64,000 bases of DNA. Origin: Dromiciops gliroides. Taxonomy: Eukaryota; Chordata; Mammalia; Microbiotheria; Microbiotheriidae. The notes under the pieces are model-generated. The model ran no database searches, had not been told where the DNA came from, and saw only the letters and a program-made list of their open reading frames with translations. Below, one piece after another: positions 10,976-22,316 of this stretch (its first letter is position 1; each line of letters opens with the position of its first letter). A program made the translations under genes and the position numbers. Location of the stretch: the NCBI RefSeq assembly GCF_019393635.1, contig NC_057867.1, positions 1,072,527 to 1,136,526 of the forward strand, in the 5' to 3' direction.

Positions 10976-11383
10976 TTACACTTGATGGAATTTGCTATGT
11001 GAGGAGAAAGGCATGGCCATAGCAGCATTACTTCTGTTTGATTTTAGGTGAGTCATAGGCAGCCAATTGTACAAGATGTCATAGCCAGTCTCAGAATTAA
11101 CCAGGTGGGAAAATGTCTTATTTATCAAGATGGGGATCGGGCAAGAGAATCCCACCTTCTCTCGACTTTCCCAGAGACATGGCATGTCCTTTGAATGATG
11201 AACCAGGGATCAGACACTTAGAGCTGGATTCAGGACTTAGGATAGCAGCAAGTTAAAGCTCCAAGAGACTTCCTTAACAGCAAAATTACACCTTAAGGCG
11301 ATTGTTATTTTTTCTCATACATTAGCCTCAAAATCTGATCTAGAATTTTTCAACTATTCAGAAATTTTATCTCTTCACAACTA

Positions 11384-11900
11384 TCATTCCCCCCTCTCCA
11401 GCCCCCCCCCACTTAGTCTGCAGATAAAGCCATTTCTAGAATACGAGATGAGATGCCCATCAGAGTCCATGAAGACAAGTGGATCATATCTGGGCACAAT
11501 TTCCTTGGTGAAAGCTATGGTATCAGAGAGAGCTATGGCTTTAGAACTAGGGAATAGTTCCACCTTGGTCAAGGACTGACTTGGGGACAATATCTTTTTC
11601 TGTAAGTGCTCAAAGAGGGGTGCAAACTAGCAGTTGGCCCACCAGTGGATGTGACTTGAAAGGCAAGCTGATTAAAAGCTACACAAGTTGGCCAAGTGGT
11701 TGTTATGCAAGTTGCCACTGGGGTGGTGCTTGGAGCAACTCACCCTTGCTTAATTGAATTTATCATTCCTTGCATGCCACAATGAGCCCCTTTAAGGACT
11801 AAAGTACCTTCCCTTCCTCAGTCACCCAGACCCAAGAAACCTGTTCGGCTTTGTACTGCTGTTTCCACTTCTTCACCACGAGTTCATACACAGTGAATAC
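11384..11900 (-). mobile_element. Retroviral pol fossil, integrase-like part
   Basis: A minus-strand frame at 11384-11590 includes KVELFPSSKAIALSDTIAFT and KEIVPRY, resembling the integrase core of gammaretroviral pol (VEAFP...VKEIIPRYG in many ERVs). The element is broken. Its orientation and place fit the provirus at 6736-16850. Confidence 0.5.
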
Positions 11901-11935
11901 TTGCTTCAAAATAATAGGATTAAAAGATACAATTA

Positions 11936-12074
11936 GGGGCAGCTAGGTGGCGCAGTGGATAGAGCACCGGCCCTGGATTCAGGAGTACCTGAGTTCAAAT
12001 CTGGCCTCAGACAGTTAACACTTACTAGCTGTGTGACCCTGGGCAAGTCACTTAACCCCAATTGCCTCACTAAA

Positions 12075-12101
<27 letters not shown>
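11936..12101 (+). mobile_element. MIR-related SINE with (AT)n tail
   Basis: Full-length plus copy whose A-tail has turned into an (AT)n tract at 12075-12101. GATACAATTA before it and TATACAATTA after it mark the duplication. Confidence 0.94.
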
Positions 12102-12105
<4 letters not shown>

Positions 12106-12342
12106 TACACAAAAATGATCCCAAATGACACCAACTCATTGCTCAAAAGTTTCATTTCTCCACTTTGGGTGTTAAAGTCCCTAGTTCCACAAACAGCAGT
12201 GCTTCTGAGGTTCACAATACCCTGTCAGCAGAGCTCATCCCAAAGAATCTCACAGAAAAAGCTCCCCAAAGAGTATTTTACCATGTTTTTCTCCCAACAG
12301 TAAGTCATTTATTATCATCATTATTTCTAGGTTTTCTCTTTT

Positions 12343-12494
12343 TCTTTTTTTTTTTTTTGCCGGGCAATGGGGGCTAAGTGACTTGCCCAGGGTCACACAG
12401 CTAGTAAGTATCAAGTGTCTGAGGCCGCATTTGAACTCAGGTCCTCCTGAATCCAGGACCGGTGCTCTATCCACTGTGCCACCTAGCTGCCCCC
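12343..12494 (-). mobile_element. MIR-related SINE
   Basis: Full-length minus copy. CTAGGTTTTC before and a similar GGTTTTCTAGG after suggest the duplicated target. Confidence 0.92.
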
Positions 12495-12689
12495 GGTTTT
12501 CTAGGTTTTTTCAAACAAAACATTAATAATCATATGACGGATATATTTATAATGGAACAGTATTCAGATTGAAAGGAGGGAGAAACTTGCTTTAACAACT
12601 TCTCTTAGCCTTCTTGTGCTTAAAACATCACCAATCAGGTGACAAGAATTTAGTTAAATATGTTCTATCAATTCATAGAAAGTCATTTG

Positions 12690-13295
12690 TGTTATTACCC
12701 TTGGCCTGGAGAGACTTGTATGATCTGATGCATAGAGAAGGGAGCAGAACTGAGAGAACATTGTGCATAGAGACAGCAATATTGTTTGAAGAACCATGAA
12801 TGACTTGACTATTCTCAACAATACAATGATCCAAGACAATCCTTTTTTTTTCTTTTTTTTTCTTTTGTGAGGCCATTGGGGTTAAGTGACTTGCCTAGGG
12901 TCACACAGCTAGTAAGTGTCAAGTGTCTGAGGTCAGACTTGAACTCAGGACCTTCTGAATCCAGGGCCAGTGCTCTACCCACTGCACCACCTAGCTGCCC
13001 CTGATCCCAGACAATCCTAAAGGACTAATGATCAAACACATAGTATCTGCCTCCAAAGAAAGAACTGATATTGATGGAACACACTGAAGCAGGCTATTTT
13101 TCACTTTAATTTTTTTCTTTTATTCAAATTTTCTTATACAGAATGACTAATATAGTAACGTTTTACATAATCGTACATGTATAACCTATATCTGATTGCT
13201 TACCGCCTCAGGGAGGGGGGAGGGGAGGGAAGGAAGGAAGGAGGGACAAAAATTGGAACTCAAAACTATAAATGAAAATATTTATGACTTTAAAA
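12690..13295 (+). mobile_element. L1 3' end (ORF2 tail and 3' UTR)
   Basis: Plus-strand old L1. It includes GAGAGACTTGTATGATCTGATGC, a run akin to GCAGAACTGAGAGAACATTG, and later TATAACCTATATCTGATTGC followed by a purine tract and an A-rich end. It parallels 23.17-23.65 kb. A SINE at 12843-13001 interrupts it. Confidence 0.65.
12843..13001 (-). mobile_element. MIR-related SINE
   Basis: Minus copy nested in L1, flanked by GATCCAAGACAATCC and GATCCCAGACAATCC. Confidence 0.94.
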
Positions 13296-13933
13296 AAAGT
13301 TATTACCCTTGGCATTATCATGCCAATCACAGTAGTTTATGGAGTGCCTACCTTTCGCCAGGCTTTTTCTATGTCTCAAGAGTTGCTTAAGTCTGCTTTT
13401 AGGGTTACTTTCAAATGTTTAGTCTATAATTTCTCAATTTTGTTAACATCTCATGCCAAATAGAAAAGGTCCCTGTAAATGGGATTTTGTTCAATTGTAT
13501 TCCTCCAAGGTCAGAACATTACAATAGTCATCCTTTATACAAGCCAGGAGCTTCACAACTATGTGTTTCTCCTCACAACCCTAGGAGATAGGTTTAAATA
13601 TTGATTATCCCCTTGTACATACAAGGACTGATTAGATTCGCTAATTTACTCCCATTACTATATTTTCAACCCAACCAATTTTTATTTATAAAAACTAGTG
13701 GCAATAACTAAACTTCATTTTGCACAAGGTTCCATTATTTGTAGTTGGCTTATTTAAAAAAAATGTATAGTACCAAAGACCGAAATCAATTCCTTAAAAT
13801 TTCCTCAATTACTAATCCTTTAGTATGGATATTTAAACCAGAACAAGGAGATAATCCTTTATCTAGCAATCAATAAATTATTACGCATTTTACAAACTTA
13901 TTTTGGAGTCTTGTATTGTTTTTTAAAACAAAA

Positions 13934-14010
13934 CAGGGAAATGAGGGTTAAGTGACTTGCCCAGGGTCACACAGCTAGTAAGTATTAGGTGTATGAGGCC
14001 AGATTTGAAC
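13934..14010 (-). mobile_element. MIR-related SINE, 5' truncated
   Basis: Only the tail-proximal half is left (GGGTTAAGTGACTTGCCCAG to GGCCAGATTTGAAC). Confidence 0.85.
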
Positions 14011-14279
14011 TTAACACTTACTAAAAATAGCTCTTTCTTTAGTCATCCCGGACAGGGAGTCTACCCTTGTCCCAATGGAGATCCTGTAGGATGTACTTCT
14101 CTTATGCCTGACTCCATCTCTCCTGGAGGCATCTCTAAGCAGGAAGGGCTCTCCTCGAAGGAAATTCTCCTGAGAGAATTGGACTAGATTTGGACTGAGG
14201 TTTCTGCCTTTTGGCTTATTCCATCTAAGAAGTTCCCCACTGAAGATGGTAGAGATGGTCCCCCTTGACCTTTTTCTTT

Positions 14280-14345
14280 CTTTTTTAATTGTATTTTCTT
14301 TTTTTTTCCAATTACATGTAAAGGTGGTTTCCAACATTCATTTTT
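14280..14345 (-). mobile_element. L1 3' terminal stub
   Basis: ATTACATGTAAAGGTGGTTT and CCAACATTCATTTTTTTC match the extreme 3' end of the L1s here, minus strand, about 65 bp. Confidence 0.5.
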
Positions 14346-14380
14346 TTCAAAGTTTCTTTTACTTTTTAATTTAATTTAAT

Positions 14381-14525
14381 TTTTTTTGGTGAGGCAATTG
14401 GGGTTAAGTGACTTGCCCAGGGTCACACAGCTAGTAAGTGTTAAGTGTCTGAGGCCGGATTTGAACTCAGGTTCTCCTGACTCCAGGGCCGGTGCTCTAT
14501 CCACTGCGCTGCCTAGCTGCCCCCC
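14381..14525 (-). mobile_element. MIR-related SINE
   Basis: Full-length minus copy with a poly-C run at its head end. Confidence 0.92.
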
Positions 14526-15252
14526 CCCCTTGACTTTTTAAAGGGCCAGTCCCCTCTTATGGGAGTCCTTTCTTACGGCTACACTCCAATATTCAGAGAT
14601 TTGCTTTGGCAAATTCTCCACTACTTCCAATTCTTAATTTCTGGGCTTAACCCTAAGACTGGTCAACTAGGACCCAAAGGTTCTTTATAAGTGAATAGAA
14701 ATATTAAACATCAGGTGATTGGTCTCTGGAAACTCTGTGCTGAAGAGACCCAGGAACCAATTTTATAAAGCAATTTCAACTGAGACCAAATTTTCAACAG
14801 AATTTATGCCAGCTTTCTTTCAAAACTTCTTAACAATTTTAGCTCTGACTTAATCCTAAGAAAATATAAGTGAAAATAATCTTACTAACAGAAAGGGGGC
14901 CTTTTTCTTCCCTCATTTCTGTAAAACTAAAATGAGCACTCTTCTCAGGTCAGAAGAGGCTGAGGGTGTTCCCAGGGCGGTCACACATCTTGACAGGCTA
15001 CCACTGAGGGGGGCAATCTTTTTTCTAAGGCTGTCTGCTCTGGCCCAAATTACTGCTCCCTCAAGGTGGTGCCTCAAGGCACTTGGGTAGGGAATCAGTC
15101 CCCCAAGCTCCACCCATCCAGGGACTGGCCAGAGGGTCCTCTAGAGGGATTCCTTGCCCCACTGTGAGCTAATGAAAGTTCCCCCTCAACCAATTTGAGA
15201 TTACTAATGACAAGAATAATTTAATTATTCCTTTTTTAAAAGAAATTAAAGG

Positions 15253-15403
15253 GGGGCAGCTAGGTGGCACAGTGAATAGAGCACTGGCCCTGGAGTCAGG
15301 AGGACCTGAGTTCAAATTTGACCTCAGACACTTTACACTTACTAGCTGTGTGACCCCAGGCAAGTCACTTAACCCTCATTGCCCCGCACCAAAAAAAAAA
15401 ACA
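15253..15403 (+). mobile_element. MIR-related SINE
   Basis: Full-length plus copy. AAATTAAAGG is repeated on both sides. Confidence 0.94.
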
Positions 15404-15892
15404 AAATTAAAGGCAAAAAAAATCTATTTTAACCCTGCCAACAAGAAGTTTTAAAATTAGCTAGGTGGCTAGCTGGCCAAAAATGAGGAGCTAGCAATCC
15501 ATCACTGTTGAATCTCTGACAAAATGAAAGTAAACAGGAAAAAGATAAAAACACACCAGTAGCCTGTGTATAAAAAGTTAAAATTATGGTCATATCATTT
15601 TTCAAAAATAGAATTTGAGTGCTCTAGAGCTTATAAATTTAGACAGATTAGTCACAAATCCAAACAGTCCCTCTTAGCCCAATCGAGAACCTTTCTTAAA
15701 GAAAATTAATTTAGGGTAATTCAAGGCAGATTCACCAATCTTCAGCTTGCAGAGACTTACCTCATGCTCAGAGAATTTGGGTACAGCCATTGGCAAAAAT
15801 TCTTTTGAGTGTGCACTTCCTTTTTGGGTCCCTTGCAGGGGCTGTCCTAAAAAGGTTGAAGTCCATGCATTGTTGTCCCATCTGGGTTGCCA

Positions 15893-16850
15893 ATAATGTG
15901 CAGTTTAAAATTGTCCAACCTACAGTAAAAGAAACTGAGGCAGAGCTCTGAGCCAATGGCACTTTATTAAAGGATCCATGGTCTTCTTTAATGAAGTGGA
16001 TCTCAGATCTTCCTCAGGATCTGAGATGCCTCCTTCCTCCAGGGCCTTATTTTAATAAGGTTGGATACCCAAACACTCTAGAGGGGCTACACAAAATACA
16101 GAATCCCATTGGTTGTTAGACCTTGTTTCAAGGACCAAAAATGACATATCAACCAAAAAAAGGTATATGGGGGGGGGATGTCTCAAGTTGGGTGAAGCAT
16201 GGAGCATCTCCACTGGCTTAGTAGGCTTCCACCAGTCGCGGACGACCATGGATCAGCGCCTTGAAGAGCCACAGGCCACAGTGTGGCTGTGCAGTCAGAT
16301 ACGGGAGCCGCAGCTCCTGCCACAAAGAGGACATCGGAAAACTGCACTCTCTGTTGCCCGTCAGTTCTTGCGTCTCATTCGTTTTTCTTCCTCCTGAGCT
16401 TGAAGGCCCATCTCAGCTGCGCGCAAGCTGCTCCTGAGTACTGAACTCCATCAGGCGAGGTCCTTGGCCATCTCCTCCCAGCTGCTGGTGTCTATTCCCA
16501 GAGCCCTCAAGTCTCGCTTGCATACATCTCTGTAGTGAAGCTGGGGGCGTCCACTGACTAAGTGGTCATAAAATGCTCACCTGCCCATGTTGGACAAGAG
16601 ATAATGGTCTGGAGGTACAAAAATAAGTTGGGGGTGGGGGCTTTCCATGTTATTGAGTCACCTCTGCCACACTGGGCTTGGTTACCATACCAAGGAAAAA
16701 CAAGTGTGGAGGGCCTCTAGTTAGCTTCCTAGGATTAAGCAAGTGAACTTCCAATCTTCAGTTCACAGCTCTGGGGCCTAATATACAAAACTGAATCATA
16801 TCGAACTGATTGGAATAGAGTATGGGTCCAAATGTCTCATGTCTCATACA
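15893..16850 (-). mobile_element. 5' LTR of the ERV1-like element, with a LINE piece inside
   Basis: About 600 bp of LTR sequence plus about 350 bp of foreign DNA at 16207-16555. On the minus strand an AATAAA lies in TTTAATAAAGTGCCATTGG (near 15960), as expected for an R region. Just inside is TGGCAACCCAGATGGGAC, shaped like a primer-binding site. The outer edge (about 16835-16850) is approximate. Confidence 0.55.
16207..16555 (-). mobile_element. Non-LTR retrotransposon fragment with zinc-finger-like C-terminus
   Basis: The minus strand reads GRPQLHYRDVCKRDLRALGI, DTSSWEEMAKDLA and, further on, FRCPLCGRSCGSRI followed by LHSHTVAC. The last two give a C-x2-C...H-x-H zinc-finger shape found at the end of some vertebrate non-LTR polymerases. 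Stops interrupt it. It sits inside the LTR copy and is absent from the matching LTR piece at 6736-7065. Confidence 0.6.
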
Positions 16851-17355
16851 TGTCAGCCTCCCAACACTGTCTTCTCCTTGCATGATCCCCAACTGAGTTC
16901 TGAATCTATCCCATTGTGGCCCTGAGAGGCCCTAGTGGGATCCTGGAGATCATGTTCAAAGAACCTCTGGCTGCTAAGTTGTGTGTTCCAGTCCTTTGAA
17001 GAGTGAATAGCTGGGTCCAACTCCACAGGCAGTGACACATGGGAGCTAGTTCTTTTCCTGCCTCTAAGATCTTGTTGGAGCTCACACACCTGAGTCTAGT
17101 CGTCTGGCTTCTGTTTTGTTTGGGGGAGTTCACAATGGCTTCCTTTGGCATGGCTTCTCTCCACTGATGATAAACCTGTCTCCCCTTTTCTTCTGGCTGC
17201 CTTATGTATGGCTCTGGATTGCATAAAGGAGTTTACTTTCATTTCTTTGGGCTTTTCTTATAATGTTGTTGATCTTTGTAGGTCCTTTTCAGCTCTTTCT
17301 GGAGGGGAGATTAGGTGGGAGAGCTGGCATCTCCATGAGCTCTCACACTGTCCTC

Positions 17356-17504
17356 TTTTTTTTTTTTAAATAAGGCAATTGGGGTTAAGTGACTTGCCCA
17401 GGGTCACACGGCTAGTAAGTGTTAAGTGTCTGAGGCCGGCTTTGAACTCAGGTCCTCCTGAATCCAGGGCCGGTGCTCTATCCACTGCACCACCTAGCTG
17501 CCCC
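17356..17504 (-). mobile_element. MIR-related SINE
   Basis: Full-length minus copy with a perfect 14-bp flank CTCACACTGTCCTC on both sides; a young-looking insertion. Confidence 0.95.
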
Positions 17505-17589
17505 TCACACTGTCCTCTTAACTGGAAGAATCTTCTACACTTTTAGGACATCAGGAGGCACAAGGAAGAGTGTCCCAAGGAAGAAACCA

Positions 17590-17790
17590 GTGTCCACGCC
17601 ATATGAGGACTGGTTGAAGGGTGTCCTGAAGAAGAGAAGACTTCAGGGGGTTGAAGGCCATGTGGAAGGGGGACCATCAGCCTCATTCTGCTTCACCAAA
17701 GAGGGCAGCAGCAGGAGTAGCAATGGGGAGAAGGTGTGGATAGAGGCTCATTTAGGGTTCATGGCAGGAAAACCATTCCTGATGAAAAGT
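17590..17790 (+). repeat. CR1/L3-like 3' tail
   Basis: Phrases such as AAGAGAAGACTTCAGGGGG, GGCCATGTGGAAGGGGGACC and GGCAGCAGCAGGAGTAGCAA follow the 3' region of CR1/L3-type elements. It is diverged. Confidence 0.5.
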
Positions 17791-17792
17791 AG

Positions 17793-17961
17793 AAGCTAGG
17801 TGGCACAGTGGATAGAGTACTGGCCCTGGAGTCAGGAGGACCTGAGTTCAAATCTGACCTCAGACACTTAACATTTACTAGCTGTGTGACCCTGGGCAAG
17901 TCACTTAACCCCAATTGCCTCATTAAAAAAAAAAGAAAGAAAGAAAGAAAGAAAAGAAAAG
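17793..17961 (+). mobile_element. MIR-related SINE
   Basis: Plus copy missing the first few head bases, with an A-tail grown into (GAAA)n. GAAAAGTAGAAG before and GAAAAGTGGAAG after mark the site. Confidence 0.92.
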
Positions 17962-18780
17962 TGGAAGGAGCCATATCAAGAGCAGGTTTATTGCTGCTGT
18001 CCTTGGGGATCCCTAATGAGAGCCTGAATGACTGCCTCCTGTATGTGCCACGGGGTGGATTCATCGCTGTGTATGGCAGACTAGGTGGGTGCTGAAGTCT
18101 CTACCAATTTGGTGGCTCAGAGACATAAATCCATGGGACTTTGAAGAGTGAGGACACTGACAATTGAGTGGATTTGGGGAGGGGAAACAGGGCTGCTGAA
18201 AGGAAGAGATAAAGAGAAAGGCCCTGAGCAGTCCTTTTGTGGCACAGAGTCCCTGTAGGGGCCTAGAGGTGGGATTACGTGAAGCACAGAGGAGCCTTCT
18301 TAGGGAGGGAATGGCTTCCTGCAATGTGGAACAGGGGTCACCAAGGTGAACCCTACCCCTCCGAGGGTCTTCACCAGCTGCCCCGGCCCAGCTCCTCTCA
18401 TCCCTTGGCCTGGTGACTCCCTTTTCAGAAGGGCTTGTGCTTGACCCATGTATGCTTTTGAAGACAACACGTGTGTAATTGTGTCAGTGGGAAGGGATGA
18501 CCCCTCAGGGGCTGAGAACAATCTGGCTTCCTTTTAAGGGAAGGACCTCAGCCCACCCACTGGGATCAAACTCCTTGGGAGGAAGCAACCCCTCAAGGGG
18601 GGAGACTGGTGCTCCTGGCAGTTCCTCTCCTCCCTTTCCCTGACCCTAGTCAGGCCCAGAGCATTTCCCACCCCCACCCCCTTTCCTGGATTACACATTT
18701 TAAACAGGTGAAAAAAAGAGAAAGCTTCAATGTGTCTAGAGTCTCATTCTTCTCAGAGACAAAACACAGGGTGAAGGCCA
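17962..18780. other. Intergenic, no gene seen
   Basis: GC-moderate unique-looking sequence. Short open frames on both strands have no recognisable similarity and no splice or start context that would support a gene. Confidence 0.4.
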
Positions 18781-18783
18781 AAG

Positions 18784-19040
18784 AAAGTGACATTGAGTAA
18801 TAGAGAGACAGAAAGATAAAGAGAAAGGAGAGAGTCTGAGAGGGAAAGTAAAAAAAAAAATACAGAGAGAGGGAGACAGAACCAGGGGAGAGGGGTGGGA
18901 AAAGGCAGAAAGAAGAAAACAGAGAGAAGGAGAGAAAGGTAAGGGGGAGAAGAGAGAGACACAGACACAGACACAGAGAGAGACAGAGAGGCAGAGAGGC
19001 AGACAACAGGGAGAGGGGAAAGAGGAGAGAGAGGAGGCTG
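18784..19040. repeat. Polypurine (GA-rich) tract
   Basis: About 250 bp in which the plus strand is almost only purine (GAGA, GGGA, GACA units). It creates long but meaningless Leu/Ser frames on the minus strand. Confidence 0.9.
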
Positions 19041-19144
19041 AGAGGGCAGAGCCAGAGCCAAAGGCTATTCAGACTTGCCTCCCACCTCTCTGGAGTCTGG
19101 GCCAATTCTAATAGCTGCCATCTCCATACTACCAAGTATCACCA

Positions 19145-19300
19145 TCTCCATTCTGCAGATGGGGAAAATGAGACTCAGGGGAAGTTTGGGGCCTTGTCCA
19201 GACCATAATTTTTGTTGAGTGACCCAGGCTAGTGTGTGTCATGGGTGGGACTTCCTGACTTTGAGACCAGTTCTTTGTCCACTACAGTAGCATCGTTTCG
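19145..19300 (-). repeat. Old MIR
   Basis: TTCTGCAGATGGGGAAAATGAGACTCAGGGG and later AGTGACCCAGGCTAGT match a minus-strand MIR at high divergence. Confidence 0.55.
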
Positions 19301-19725
19301 ATCAGTAGAAAGATCTCAAGTACTAAGGTTAGGACTCACCATTTGACAAAGACTACTGGGAGAACTGGAAAGCAGTCTGGCAGAAGTGAAATTTAGACCA
19401 ACATTTCACACTATATACCACAAGAAACTCCAAATAGATACATGGTGTACTTGGATATAAAAAGTCACATCATAAATCAATCATAAGTGCAAGAATGAAG
19501 CACCTTTTGCAACCATGACCCACCAGGGAGGATCATAGAAGGTAAAAATGGACAATTTAGATAACAGAAAATTGCATACATTTTTGCACAAACAAACCAA
19601 ATGCAGTTTGAATGAGAAGGGAAACCAGTAATTGCGGTGGGTGGAAATCTGTGCAACAAGTTTCTCTAATCAAGTTCTCATTTCTAAGATATACAAAGAA
19701 CTGATTCAAATATATAAGAATAAGA

Positions 19726-19875
19726 GGGGGCAGCCAGGTGGTGCAGTGGATAGAGCACCGGCCCTGGATTCAGGAGTACCTGGGTTCAAATCCAGCCTCA
19801 GACACTTAACACTTACTAGCTGTGTGACCCTGGGCAAGTCACTTAACCCCAATTGTCTCACACACAAAAAAAAAG
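19726..19875 (+). mobile_element. MIR-related SINE
   Basis: First of two adjacent plus copies nested in L1. Both share the flank AGAATAAGAG. Confidence 0.93.
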
Positions 19876-19881
19876 AATAAG

Positions 19882-20022
19882 AGGGCAGCTAGGTGGCACA
19901 GTGGATAGAGCACTGGCCCTGGATTCAGGAGGATCTGAGTTCAAATCCGGCATCAGACACTTGACACTTACTAGCTGTGTGGCAAGTCACTTAACCCTCA
20001 TTGCCCTGCAAAAACAAAAAGA
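19882..20022 (+). mobile_element. MIR-related SINE
   Basis: Second copy, placed at the tail of the first. It lacks a few bases after CTAGCTGTGTG. The AGAATAAGAG / GAGTAAGAG flanks show serial insertion at one target. Confidence 0.93.
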
Positions 20023-20689
20023 GTAAGAGCCATTTCATAATAGATAAATGGTCAAAGAATTTGAATGGGCCCTTCTCAAAGGAAGAAACCCGAGCTTTTA
20101 ACAAACAGTAATAATTAGAGAAATACAAATCAAAACAAATCTAAGGTCTCACCTCTTGCCCATTGGATTGGCAAAGATGACGAAAAAAGGAAAATGAAAA
20201 ATGTTGGAGGGGCTGTGGGAAAACAGGTCTACTTGTCCATGGTTGGCAGAGCTATGAATTGGTGCAGCTGTTCTGAAACATCACTAAATTGTTTCTACTC
20301 TTTGACCCAGCAAAGGTCCTTTACTGGACCTAAGCTCAGAAGGGATCAAAGAAACAGGAAATCAAATCACCCATCAACGAGGGAATGGCTGAAAATATAA
20401 TGGCGTATTCTTGTACCATAAGTAATAATAAAATGGACAGTTACAAGTTACAGAGAAAGCTGAGGAGATTTAAGTCACTGAGGTCTTCAGATAATGAAAT
20501 TAGCAGAACCTGGAGATCAGTTGACACTGTAACAACAATAATCTGAATACTCAGCTGCCCCCCAGATAACTCTGATTTTGCTTCTTTTCCCAGAATCCTA
20601 AGGGTCATCCTGAGGACTTCAATTACATAGCACTTTGGCTATCAGAATGCTTCCCCTTAGTTTGTCAAGCCAAACAGCTTTTAGAAAAG

Positions 20690-21560
20690 GTAATTTACAA
20701 ATGTTGGAGAAGCTGTGGGAAAATTGGAACACTAATGCATTGTTGGTGGAACTGTGAACTGATCCAACCATTCTGGAGAGCAATTTGGAATTATGCCCAA
20801 AGGGCTATAAAGCTGTGCATACCCTTTGACCCAGCAATACCACTTTTGGGTCTTTTTCCCAAAGAAATCATGGAAAAGGGAAAGGGACCCACATGTACAA
20901 AAATATTTATAGCTGCTCTTTACGTGGTGGCAAGGAATTGGAAGTTGAGGGGGTGCCCATCCATTGGGGAATGGCTGGACAAGTTGTGGTATATGAATAC
21001 AATGGAATACTATTGTGCCGTAAGAAATGATGAGCAGGAGTTCAGAGAAACCTGGAGGGTCTTACGTGAGCTGATAATGAGTGAGATGAGCAGAACCAGA
21101 AGAACACTGTACACAGTATCATCAACATTGAGTGTTGATCTACTGTGATGGACTAGATTCTTCTCACCAATGCAATGGCACAGAAGAGTTCCAGGGAACT
21201 CGTGATAGAAGAGGATCTCCAAATCCAAGGGAAAAAAAAACTGTGGAGTATAGATGCTGATTGAACCATACTATTTCTTTTGTTTTTGATGCTGTTGTTT
21301 TTTTTCTATTTTGAGGTTTTTCATCATTGCTCTGATTTTTTCTCTTATAACATGACTAATGCAGAAATAGGATTCATGTTATTATGTATATATATATATA
21401 TATATATAACCTATATCAGACTACCTGCTGTCTAGGGGAGGGGGGAGGGAGGGGAGAGAGGGAGAAAAATCTGAAATTGGAAAGCTTGTATGAACAAAAG
21501 TTGAGAACTATCTTTACATGTAACGGGAAAAAATAAAATACTTTATTAATTAAAAAACAC
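20690..21560 (+). mobile_element. L1 3' end, ORF2 C-terminus open
   Basis: 5'-truncated plus-strand L1. A frame at 20735-21148 gives [40 protein letters not shown] and [18 protein letters not shown], the end of ORF2p, ending in VDLL and a stop. Then come the 3' UTR with an (AT)n run (21386-21408), the GGGAGG tract and an A-rich tail. It is close in sequence to the 37-40 kb L1. Confidence 0.88.
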
Positions 21561-22200
21561 AGCAGTAAATGAATAAAGAAATCTCGTTTGATAAAAAAAA
21601 AGATGGTATAGCAGCAATAGTTGGTACAAATCATTCCCTGTCCCCCCACCCCCAAGGCTATGGGAAGTGTCTTTGGGAAGCCTGCACTTTAATTAGTACA
21701 GTGTGCGTGAGATATATAGGTAGAGAACCCATGTGGCAGACAGCTAGCTCCCAACTCCTGGCTACCAGGACTTTCTGGAATCCTAAGCTAGCAGAGATAT
21801 CATGCTCCCCCACATCCATCTGTGTCTGTCTCAGAACTCAATGTGTTTCCCTCTGCTCTTGGTCAGGCTTTAGGGAGGGAGGCATGTGCTGGGCACATCT
21901 AACCACCACCATCCCCTTGACTGTCATCAGACCTTGATGGAGACAGTCCAGTGCCCTGAGTCCAAGACCCTTGGAGATATCTGTGGCCCTCAGACTACCA
22001 CTGCTGCTTCCAAGCTAGCCTTCACTGAGAGGAGAGATTCTTGTGGAGAAGGGGCCCACCTTCCTCATCACTGCCAAGACCAGAAGTATAAACATGCCAG
22101 TCCTGAAGTGGCAGAACTTCTCCTTCCCACTCCACCAGGCCATTCCACACAGATGGCATCTTGGTGGGCATCTTAGAAGCTTGCCCAGTCTCTCTTACCA
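21561..22200. other. Intergenic, no gene recognised
   Basis: Unique-looking sequence. A plus-strand frame of about 96 codons at 21886-22176 has no known motif and no exon context. It was not called as a gene. Confidence 0.4.
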
Positions 22201-22316
22201 TTGGTCATGGAATTCATAGTATCCAATAATTCTTCAGGTTTTTTTCCTCCAGCTGTCTTCCAGGTCAGTTGTTTTTGCTAAGATACCTTACATCTATATA
22301 TCTATATAGATATATA

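Larger units (their letters stand above)
6736..16850 (-). mobile_element. Degraded gammaretrovirus-like (ERV1) provirus
   Basis: Read on the minus strand the parts fall in proviral order: 5' LTR (16850-15893), a TGG-starting primer-binding-site-like stretch (15892-15875), a pol segment with integrase-like sequence (about 11900-11384), a purine tract (7076-7066) and a partial 3' LTR (7065-6736). The LTR copies differ at roughly one position in ten over a 190-base stretch by eye, which suggests tens of millions of years. It is clearly broken, with many breaks, and holds at least nine younger insertions. The alternative is two separate LTRs of one family with unrelated retroviral debris between them. 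Confidence 0.5.
19310..20560 (+). mobile_element. Old L1 (ORF2 C-terminal part), with two SINEs inside
   Basis: Degraded ORF2 on the plus strand: TACAAAGAACTGATTCAAAT before the SINEs, then ATAGATAAATGGTCAAAGAA, TTAGAGAAATACAAATCAAAA and AAATGTTGGAGGGGCTGTGG after them. The order fits ORF2 residues from about [10 protein letters not shown] through MQIKT to CWRGCG. Confidence 0.7.

Noticed and set aside
18650-19135. 161-codon Leu/Ser-rich minus-strand frame
   Set aside because: Translation of the polypurine tract's complement.
21886-22176. 96-codon frame as a possible gene or pseudogene
   Set aside because: No similarity recognised, no splice partners or poly(A) signal nearby.
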